From: BJGN01 sp041159865
GTDB taxonomy: Bacteria; Bacteroidota; Bacteroidia; Chitinophagales; Saprospiraceae
DNA: 11,936 bases
Direction: 5' to 3'
NCBI GenBank assembly: GCA_041159865.1
Contig: JBEAXK010000100.1
Coordinates: forward strand, 1-11,936
Shown: in pieces, positions 7,108 through 11,936 of the stretch
How the letters are laid out: the number at the start of each line of letters is the position of its first letter
Numbering within the stretch: position 1 is the first letter of the stretch
Made by a program: the position numbers and the translations under genes
The notes under the pieces: model-generated
What the model was told of the DNA's origin: nothing
Seen by the model: the letters and a program-made list of their open reading frames with translations, nothing else
Database searches by the model: none

Positions 7108-8253
7108 ATGCGTAGAAAAATAAGAATGGGCATGGTCGGCGGTGGCCGCGGTGCCTTTATTGGGGGTGTTCACCGTATGGCTGCTGCTTTAGACGGCCAT
7201 ATAGACCTGGTATGTGGTGCTTTTAGCAGTGACTCGGAGCGATCCCGTCTTTCAGGGCAAGATTTTTATCTGCCTGAAGAGAGAGTCTATGATTCTTATT
7301 CCGAGATGATTTTGACGGAAAAATCACTTCCTGCGGAAGTTCGCATGGATTTCGTATCTATTGTGACCCCCAATCACATGCATTTTGGACCAGCTAAAAT
7401 GGCTTTGGAAAATGGATTTCATGTCGTTTGTGACAAACCTCTATGTCTTACCAGAAAGGAAGCGGAGGAATTAGTCACTTTGGTTCAACAAACAGGACTC
7501 ATTTTTGCTCTTACCCATAATTATACGGGTTATCCGATGGTGAAACAGGCAAAAGCCATGATTCGCAAAGGAGAATTAGGCACCATTCGAAAAGTAGTGG
7601 TAGAATACCCTCAGGGTTGGTTATCTACCCTTTTAGAAGCCGACGCAAGTGCTAAACAGGCAATTTGGCGTACCGATCCGAATCAGTCTGGGGCGGCAGG
7701 TTCCATGGGCGACATTGGGACTCATGCCGAAAATCTGGCTGAATATGTCACTGGATTGAAAATTAAAGAAATGTGTGCCGATTTAAGCATCTTCGTTCCA
7801 GGCAGAAAATTAGACGATGATGGAAATGTGCTCCTTCGTTTTGATAATGGGGCAAAAGGGGTCTTACATGCCAGTCAGATAAGCAATGGAGAGGAAAATA
7901 ACCTAAATATTCGCGTTTATGGCGAAAAGGGAGGTCTCGCCTGGCGGCAAATGGAACCTAATACCTTAACGGTCATTTATCAGGATAAACCTTCCACCAT
8001 CTACCGGACAGGCTGGGCGGGGCTTGAAAGAGAAGCCATTGCCCATACCCGTATTCCCGCCGGACATCCGGAAGGGTATCTCGAAGCCTTTGCCAATATT
8101 TACAGAAATGTAGCTTTTTGCATTCAGGCCAGACTTACCGGGGAAGATGTAGATCCGTTATACACCGATTTCCCTTCTGTGGAAGACGGATTGAGGGGAA
8201 TGAATTTTGTGGAAAAAGTAGTTTCCTCCAACGGCCAGTGGGTTAAAATGTAA
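7108..8253 (+). CDS. Gfo/Idh/MocA family NAD(P)-dependent oxidoreductase
   Basis: A 381-aa cytoplasmic dehydrogenase. The N-terminal Rossmann fold starts at once with MGMVGGGRGAFIGGVH (7-22), the dinucleotide-binding loop. VTPNHMH (96-102) and the CDKP motif (108-111, the EKP equivalent) place the catalytic K110. The C-terminal GFO/IDH/MocA domain has GDIGTHAEN (201-209) with D202 and H206 as the expected catalytic and substrate-positioning residues. There is no signal peptide or Tat motif, so unlike the exported hydrolase before it, this enzyme should act in the cytoplasm. Family members oxidise or reduce sugars, inositols or sugar acids, often at C3. With the 3-keto-disaccharide hydrolase upstream (27 bp gap), a role in 3-keto sugar metabolism is the best inference; the substrate is not readable. 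The poor ribosome-binding sequence before ATG 7108 is usual for this phylum. Confidence 0.93.
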   Translation: MRRKIRMGMVGGGRGAFIGGVHRMAAALDGHIDLVCGAFSSDSERSRLSGQDFYLPEERVYDSYSEMILTEKSLPAEVRMDFVSIVTPNHMHFGPAKMALENGFHVVCDKPLCLTRKEAEELVTLVQQTGLIFALTHNYTGYPMVKQAKAMIRKGELGTIRKVVVEYPQGWLSTLLEADASAKQAIWRTDPNQSGAAGSMGDIGTHAENLAEYVTGLKIKEMCADLSIFVPGRKLDDDGNVLLRFDNGAKGVLHASQISNGEENNLNIRVYGEKGGLAWRQMEPNTLTVIYQDKPSTIYRTGWAGLEREAIAHTRIPAGHPEGYLEAFANIYRNVAFCIQARLTGEDVDPLYTDFPSVEDGLRGMNFVEKVVSSNGQWVKM

Positions 8254-8271
8254 AATTTAAAAAACCTCAGA

Positions 8272-10413
8272 ATGAAGCATTTATTGTTATTTGTTATCCT
8301 TGGTTTCGTTGCCATTTCCTGTAACAAAACTGAAAATAAGTCTTTACCCTTGATGAAAGTTACCTATCCTGTTTCCAAAACAGTAGATCATACCGACACA
8401 TATTTTGATAGTATCGTCGCCGACCCTTATCGCTGGCTGGAAGACGACCGCTCTGCTGAAACAGGGGAATGGGTGAAAAGCCAGAATGAGGTTTCTTTCG
8501 ATTATCTGAATAAAATTCCATTTCGCAGTGCCATCCGTGAAAGACTGGCCAAATTATGGGATTATGAAAAGTATTCAGCGCCCTTCAAAGAAGGCGATTA
8601 TACCTATTTTTATAAAAATGATGGATTGCAAAATCAATACGTGCTTTACAGGCAAAAAGGAGAGGGCACCCCGGAAGTTTTTTTGAATCCCAATGATTTT
8701 TCAGCCGACGGTACCACCTCTTTAGCAGGAATCGATTTTTCTTTAGACGGTTCAAAATCGGCTTATCAGGTTTCAGAAGGAGGTTCCGACTGGCGTAAAG
8801 TGATTGTTTTAGATGCAATGTCTAAGAAAATCATGGAGGATACCCTTACAGACGTTAAATTTTCAGGCCTTTCATGGAAAGGTTCTGAGGGATTTTACTA
8901 TAGTTCTTACGAAAAACCAAAAGAGGGCAGTGCTCTTTCAGGAAAAACGCAATACCACAAATTATTCTATCATAAACTGGGTACGCCTCAGTCGGCCGAT
9001 CAGCTTGTATTTGGTGGAGAAAAAACGCCGAGAAGATATATTGGTGGATTTGTTACTGAAGATCAGCAATATCTGGTCATTACCGCTGCTGTTTCCACTT
9101 CGGGGAATGAATTGTATATCAAAAGTTTAAAAGAAAAGAATGCCCCTATTGTACAGGTAGTGGATAATTTCGAAAAAGAACATCAGGTTGTACTGTCAGA
9201 AGGTGAATGGTTATATATCTATACTACTTTAAAGGCACCTAACGGTCGTTTGGTCAAAGTAAAAGCGGCGAGTCCGGCGCCAGAAAATTGGGTAGATGTC
9301 ATTGCCGAGAGAAAGGAACCCTTGAGTATATCGACAGGGGGAGGATATTTCTTTGCTTCTTATCTGAAAGACGCCCTATCGCTGGTAGAGCAGGTAGATG
9401 TAACGGGCAAAGTAGTACGCACCATTTCCTTGCCGGGAAAAGGGACAGCTTCAGGTTTTTCGGGTAAATGGAAAGAGCCCATCCTGTATTTCACCTTCAC
9501 TTCCTATATCCAGCCTTCGACCATTTATGCATTAGACGTTAAAAGTGGAAAGTCAACGATTTATAAAGAGAGCAAGGTCGATTTCAATCCTGCCGATTTT
9601 GAATCGAAGCAAATTTTTTATACGTCGAAAGATGGTACGAAAGTACCGCTCATCATCACTTATAAAAAAGGATTGACTTTGAATGGCAAGAATCCGACCT
9701 TACTTTATGGTTACGGAGGATTCAACATCAGTTTAACGCCAGGCTTCAGCACATCGAACATAGTTTGGATGGAAAATGGGGGAATTTATGCCGTTGCCAA
9801 CTTACGGGGAGGCGGAGAATATGGGGAAGAATGGCATTTGCAGGGAACAAAAATGCGCAAGCAGAACGTATTTGACGATTTTATTTCGGCGGCAGAATAT
9901 CTGATCAAAGAGAAATATACGGCGAAGGAATACCTGGCCATCAGTGGTGGCTCGAATGGCGGATTATTGGTTGGAGCCGCCATGACGCAGCGTCCCGACC
10001 TCTTTAAGGTGGCATTACCGGCGGTTGGCGTATTAGACATGTTGCGTTATCACCAGTTTACGGCAGGAGCGGGCTGGGCATTCGATTATGGGACGGCGCA
10101 GGATAGCCCGGAGATGTTTCAATATTTAAAGGGATATTCTCCGTACCACAACCTCAAGGAAGGAGTATCGTACCCGGCCACTTTAGTAACGACAGCGGAC
10201 CATGACGATCGGGTAGTACCGGCACACTCCTTCAAATTTGCGGCACAGTTACAGAAGTCACATCGTGGGGAATCGCCTGTTTTGATTCGTATTGAGACCA
10301 ATGCGGGACATGGTGCAGGAAAGCCCACGGCAAAAATCATCGATGAGCAAGCGGACAAATGGGCATTCACCTTTTACAACATGAATGTTCCCGTCAAGTA
10401 TTTAAAAAAATAA
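8272..10413 (+). CDS. prolyl oligopeptidase (S9A) lipoprotein
   Basis: A 713-aa serine peptidase of family S9A, which cleaves short peptides after proline. Residues 1-17 form a lipoprotein signal with lipobox A-I-S-C and lipidated C17, so the enzyme is envelope-anchored. Residues from about 31 match the S9 N-terminal start (YPVSKTVDHTDTYFDS, then ADPYRWLED at 50-58), followed by the seven-bladed propeller to about 435. The catalytic alpha/beta-hydrolase domain (about 450-713) shows LYGYGGF (478-484), LRGGGEYG (511-518), the nucleophile S561 in ISGGSNGG, D645 in ADHDDRVVP with the substrate-binding R647 equivalent, and H680 in NAGHGAGKP. The triad is complete, so it should be active. Its length and layout match typical bacterial family members. 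It is the last gene of the operon (18 bp after the oxidoreductase) and is followed by a strong terminator. Its link to the sugar genes is unclear; peptide scavenging alongside glycan breakdown is one possibility. Confidence 0.95.
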   Translation: MKHLLLFVILGFVAISCNKTENKSLPLMKVTYPVSKTVDHTDTYFDSIVADPYRWLEDDRSAETGEWVKSQNEVSFDYLNKIPFRSAIRERLAKLWDYEKYSAPFKEGDYTYFYKNDGLQNQYVLYRQKGEGTPEVFLNPNDFSADGTTSLAGIDFSLDGSKSAYQVSEGGSDWRKVIVLDAMSKKIMEDTLTDVKFSGLSWKGSEGFYYSSYEKPKEGSALSGKTQYHKLFYHKLGTPQSADQLVFGGEKTPRRYIGGFVTEDQQYLVITAAVSTSGNELYIKSLKEKNAPIVQVVDNFEKEHQVVLSEGEWLYIYTTLKAPNGRLVKVKAASPAPENWVDVIAERKEPLSISTGGGYFFASYLKDALSLVEQVDVTGKVVRTISLPGKGTASGFSGKWKEPILYFTFTSYIQPSTIYALDVKSGKSTIYKESKVDFNPADFESKQIFYTSKDGTKVPLIITYKKGLTLNGKNPTLLYGYGGFNISLTPGFSTSNIVWMENGGIYAVANLRGGGEYGEEWHLQGTKMRKQNVFDDFISAAEYLIKEKYTAKEYLAISGGSNGGLLVGAAMTQRPDLFKVALPAVGVLDMLRYHQFTAGAGWAFDYGTAQDSPEMFQYLKGYSPYHNLKEGVSYPATLVTTADHDDRVVPAHSFKFAAQLQKSHRGESPVLIRIETNAGHGAGKPTAKIIDEQADKWAFTFYNMNVPVKYLKK

Positions 10414-10431
10414 AGCTAAAATAACAGATAG

Positions 10432-10461
10432 AGGGCAACTTTCGGGTTGCCCTTTTTTTTT
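10432..10461 (+). terminator. intrinsic terminator of the four-gene operon
   Basis: A perfect 8-bp GC-containing stem (AGGGCAAC at 10432-10439 with GTTGCCCT at 10446-10453) closes a 6-nt loop and runs straight into a tract of nine T (10453-10461). It begins 18 bp after the prolyl oligopeptidase stop codon and should end the transcript that starts before 5401. It also insulates the LytTR region downstream. Confidence 0.93.
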
Positions 10462-10499
10462 GGGTAAGGGCATAAAAGAAGATAAATTTAAAATTGGAT

Positions 10500-10532
10500 T
10501 ACGGTTAATAAATAAATGGGTACGGTTAATAA
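10500..10532 (+). promoter_or_regulatory. tandem LytTR-type binding site, pair 1
   Basis: An exact 12-bp direct repeat, TACGGTTAATAA, occurs at 10500-10511 and 10521-10532, a period of 21 bp (two helical turns). The 9-bp cores ACGGTTAAT (10501-10509 and 10522-10530) match the published LytTR half-site pattern [TA][AC][CA]GTTN[AG][TG] at 8 of 9 positions and are separated by 12 bp, the geometry known for LytTR regulators such as AgrA. It lies upstream of a LytTR gene and of the promoter candidate at 10583, a position suitable for activation. The repeat is seen directly; its use as an operator is inferred. Confidence 0.65.
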
Positions 10533-10541
10533 GTTTTCTAC

Positions 10542-10557
10542 TTGACAACCTTGTTAA
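10542..10557. promoter_or_regulatory. near-palindrome between the repeats and the promoter
   Basis: TTGACAA and TTGTTAA flank a central CC and form an inverted repeat with 6 of 7 positions matching. The two-base spacer makes a DNA-bound dimeric regulator more likely than an RNA hairpin. It begins 10 bp after the first repeat pair. It could be chance in AT-rich sequence. Confidence 0.25.
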
Positions 10558-10582
10558 ATTCATATCTTGAAGCGAGAGTAAA

Positions 10583-10590
10583 TACATTTG
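10583..10590 (+). promoter_or_regulatory. candidate -7 promoter element for the LytTR gene
   Basis: TACATTTG is an exact TAnnTTTG match. No good -33 TTTG is at the usual distance (the nearest TTG, at 10567-10569, is too close), which would fit a promoter that depends on an activator bound upstream, for example at 10500-10532. Transcription would begin near 10595, leaving a leader of about 225 nt before ATG 10821. Confidence 0.35.
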
Positions 10591-10631
10591 TAATACCAAC
10601 ATAAAAAAAAGCTTATAATATTGAAAAAGAA

Positions 10632-10661
10632 TACGTTCAAAAGCGTATAGGCTACGTTAAA
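10632..10661 (+). promoter_or_regulatory. tandem LytTR-type binding site, pair 2
   Basis: TACGTTCAA (10632-10640) and TACGTTAAA (10653-10661) are direct repeats, again with a 21-bp period and a 12-bp gap. Each matches the LytTR half-site pattern at 8 of 9 positions, failing only at the last base. The pair lies downstream of the -7 candidate, where bound protein would be expected to block transcription. A partial inverted repeat (ATACG at 10631-10635 with CGTAT at 10644-10648) overlaps the first copy. Sequence and spacing are seen; binding is inferred. Confidence 0.6.
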
Positions 10662-10792
10662 TAAATTCATAGCCGCATTAAGGAAAAAGGGACATTTTAA
10701 TTCATTTATAATTATTTAATAAAATGGATTAAAGTTAAATTGTGGAATAGAAATCCAAAAAGTAGATAAGTTAAAAATTTTGCGACTTATTA

Positions 10793-10805
10793 AAGGCGAA
10801 GCCTT
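10793..10805 (+). promoter_or_regulatory. mini-hairpin just before the LytTR start codon
   Basis: AAGGC-GAA-GCCTT forms a 5-bp stem with a GAA triloop. The core GCGAAGC (10796-10802) is a known exceptionally stable DNA mini-hairpin. It ends 15 bp before ATG 10821, so in the mRNA it lies just upstream of the ribosome footprint and includes the only AGG-like purine patch there. An effect on translation is only a suggestion. Confidence 0.3.
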
Positions 10806-10820
10806 ATAAATTAAATTAGT

Positions 10821-11540
10821 ATGATAAAAGCAATCATTATAGGCAGATCAGACAAGGAGATAGAAAATTTAATTTATTTAATACAAAAGCATTTTCCTCA
10901 GCAAATTGAGATTGCTGGAACATCAAGAACTTTAAGGAGAGGGATGTTAATGGTAAAGAAAGAATTTCCTGATGTGGTATTTCTTGAAACCTTTCAAAGG
11001 AAGCCATTTAAGTTTTTAGAATCATTCAAAAAACCCTATTCCTTTGAAATCATTGTGATCTCCAAAAATGAAAACAATGCCATGGAAGCCATCAAAATGG
11101 GTGTATTCGACTACATCTTATATCCGGTAGGGTTAAAAATGTTAAAAGAATCGATAGCACGTTTGGAAGAAAAGCTGGAAGAGCATAAAAAACTAAAGCA
11201 GCGAAAGGAAATTGTTATACCATTTCAGAATGGATATATTACGGAGCGCCTTGAAAACATCATTTATCTGGCTGGAGAATTAAATTATAGCCGTATTTAT
11301 TTAGACAATGGAAGAGACTTACTGATAGCCAGGACATTAAAAGATTTTGAAGAAATACTGGATGAATCCTTCTACCGAATCCATAAGTCCTACCTGGTAA
11401 ATATGAGTTATATAAAGGAATTTAACATGGACGCTGGAAATTTCATCCTATTAAAAAACGGTGAAAAATTAACGGTTTCGCACCGGAGGAAGGATAAGTT
11501 TGCAAAGGAGTTTTTGGAGATAAAGCAAGGCAGAGTTTAA
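10821..11540 (+). CDS. LytTR-family regulator with a degenerate receiver domain
   Basis: A 239-aa protein laid out like a LytR/AlgR response regulator. The receiver-like domain (1-115) keeps the fold pattern (MIKAIIIG, PDVVFLETF, FEIIVISK, GVFDYILYPV) but has lost key residues: the acidic pair at about 8-9 is G8-R9, the phospho-acceptor Asp is E56, and the conserved Lys is Y101; S81 still fits the Ser/Thr position. Phosphorylation in the normal way is therefore unlikely, and E56 could mimic the phosphorylated state. A charged helical linker (about 105-130) leads to a complete LytTR DNA-binding domain (about 131-235) with ENIIYLAGELNYSRIYL, FYRIHKSYLVNMSYI and LTVSHRRKDKF. No partner histidine kinase of the LytS/YehU type is adjacent. 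Two LytTR-type repeat pairs lie upstream, suggesting autoregulation. The gene is more AT-rich than the operon to its left. Confidence 0.92.
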   Translation: MIKAIIIGRSDKEIENLIYLIQKHFPQQIEIAGTSRTLRRGMLMVKKEFPDVVFLETFQRKPFKFLESFKKPYSFEIIVISKNENNAMEAIKMGVFDYILYPVGLKMLKESIARLEEKLEEHKKLKQRKEIVIPFQNGYITERLENIIYLAGELNYSRIYLDNGRDLLIARTLKDFEEILDESFYRIHKSYLVNMSYIKEFNMDAGNFILLKNGEKLTVSHRRKDKFAKEFLEIKQGRV

Positions 11541-11582
11541 AAGAATGACTTTTTATTCGATGGTTATTTTAAAGGATATTTT

Positions 11583-11625
11583 TTCACTTAAGCCTTCAAT
11601 TTGATTTTTTATAAATAAGTGAAGG
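11583..11625 (+). other. alternative stem-loop after the LytTR gene
   Basis: TTCACTTA (11583-11590) can pair perfectly over 8 bp with TAAGTGAA (11616-11623). The same right arm, read as TGAAGG (11620-11625), can instead pair with CCTTCA (11593-11598). The two structures exclude each other. No U tract follows the right arm, so it is not a standard terminator, and I see no other terminator for the LytTR gene. It may be chance in AT-rich DNA. Confidence 0.25.
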
Positions 11626-11644
11626 AACAAAAATCTCAATAATA

Positions 11645-11725
11645 TGGAAATCAATTTTTGGAATCATTTTAATTAATATAATAGCAATAGTGGTAATAAT
11701 TACTATTGCATCAGGAGGAATTTAA
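11645..11725 (+). pseudogene. possible tiny membrane peptide with a one-base frameshift at its start
   Basis: The frame starting at 11645 encodes about 26 residues beginning WKSIFGII and ending TIASGG-I before TAA at 11723-11725. They form one very hydrophobic membrane helix. It has no in-frame ATG, GTG or TTG at a sensible place. An ATG at 11644-11646 with an AAGGA patch (11622-11626) upstream is in the next frame and stops after ten codons. Removing one G from the ATGG at 11644-11647 would give a clean start followed directly by KSIFGII. This could be a broken gene, a sequencing error, or AT-rich coincidence. Nothing about its function can be said. Confidence 0.25.
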
Positions 11726-11749
11726 TTCTCAAAATTTAAACGATAAACA

Positions 11750-11936
11750 ATGAAAAACAAGCAAATTACGTTTCTTATTACTCTCGTATTTTTTACGCTT
11801 AATAGTTGTATAACGATTCAAGGTGTTTCTATTTCGGATGTAAATCCTAATGCTGGAAAATATATAAAAGCTTCTTCGTCAGGCTTAGGTTTTCTTCATT
11901 TAGGTGTTCCAAGAGGATTGGTGGAGAAGACTACTT
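11750..11936 (+). CDS. small lipoprotein of unknown function (5' part only)
   Basis: An ATG at 11750 opens a frame that is still open at the window end (62 complete codons). The N-terminus is a lipoprotein signal (MKNKQITFLITLVFFTLNSC) with lipobox L-N-S-C and lipidated C20. The mature part begins ITIQGVSISDVNP and includes SGLGFLHLGVPRG, a pattern reminiscent of small Bacteroidota lipoproteins of unknown function; I cannot name a family. No Shine-Dalgarno is close; an AGGAGG-like patch at about 11713-11718 is too far upstream to serve this start. It lies 209 bp after the LytTR gene in the same orientation. Confidence 0.75.
   Translation, partial: MKNKQITFLITLVFFTLNSCITIQGVSISDVNPNAGKYIKASSSGLGFLHLGVPRGLVEKTT

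Larger units (their letters stand above)
10462..10820. other. 359-bp AT-rich gene-free regulatory region
   Basis: No open frame with a credible start is seen on either strand; the ATGs reach stops within about ten codons. The region holds two tandem direct-repeat pairs with 21-bp periodicity (10500-10532 and 10632-10661), a near-palindrome (10542-10557), a TAnnTTTG promoter candidate (10583-10590) and a tight mini-hairpin 15 bp before the next start codon. If the promoter candidate is right, the LytTR gene has an unusually long leader of more than 200 nt. Confidence 0.7.

Noticed and set aside
10542..10568. TTGACA followed by TATCTT as a sigma-70-style promoter
   Set aside because: The spacing is 15 bp and the -10 match is poor; Bacteroidota mostly use TTTG/TAnnTTTG promoters. 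The TTGACA is part of the near-palindrome.
10402..10602. 66-codon minus-strand open frame after the peptidase gene
   Set aside because: It runs through the strong terminator and the repeat region, and its translation resembles no family.
10731..10775. Further GTTAA motifs (AAAGTTAAA at 10731 and TAAGTTAAA at 10767) before the LytTR gene
   Set aside because: They are spaced 36 bp apart, not 21, and such motifs are frequent in AT-rich DNA.
1..11936. CRISPR arrays, tRNA or rRNA genes, insertion sequences, integrase or attachment sites
   Set aside because: No regularly spaced repeat array, cloverleaf, transposase-like frame or terminal inverted repeats were seen on reading the window.

Overview
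The window looks like chromosomal DNA of a Bacteroidota bacterium (Cytophagia, Saprospiria or Chitinophagia grade; genus not resolved). The supporting signs are moderate-to-low GC, almost no Shine-Dalgarno sequences before good start codons, TAnnTTTG-type promoter candidates, many relaxed-lipobox lipoproteins, and a family set typical of the phylum: SGSH-like sulfatase, 3-keto-disaccharide hydrolase (former DUF1080), Gfo/Idh/MocA oxidoreductase, secreted prolyl oligopeptidase and a LytTR regulator. No mobile element, tRNA, rRNA or CRISPR array was seen.

Left part (1-5205): the tail of an unrecognised gene overlaps a secreted Cys-type sulfatase, followed 6 bp later by an ABC-2 (NatB-like) permease; all three are on the plus strand. 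The permease converges on, and overlaps by 11 bp, a two-gene minus-strand unit: a DUF3089 alpha/beta-hydrolase lipoprotein followed 7 bp later by a membrane sensor histidine kinase. Neither an ATPase for the permease nor a response regulator for the kinase is present in the window.

Middle (5206-10461): a divergent intergenic region opens a tight four-gene plus-strand operon that ends at a strong intrinsic terminator. Its products are an exported protein with two NTF2-like domains, an exported 3-keto-disaccharide hydrolase, a cytoplasmic Gfo/Idh/MocA dehydrogenase and a prolyl oligopeptidase lipoprotein. The second and third genes suggest sugar metabolism by the 3-keto route; the roles of the first and last in that context are unknown.

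Right part (10462-11936): this is visibly more AT-rich. A 359-bp gene-free region precedes an orphan LytTR regulator. The region carries two separate tandem direct-repeat pairs, each with exactly 21 bp periodicity and a GTTnA core, which is the known geometry of LytTR binding sites (9-bp half sites with a 12-bp gap). They flank a candidate -7 promoter element. The regulator's receiver domain has lost the acidic pair, the phospho-acceptor Asp (Glu instead) and the conserved Lys, so it is probably a phosphorylation-independent, autoregulated LytTR protein. This is the most interesting element of the window. Downstream lie a possible broken tiny membrane-peptide ORF and the start of a small lipoprotein gene cut by the window edge.
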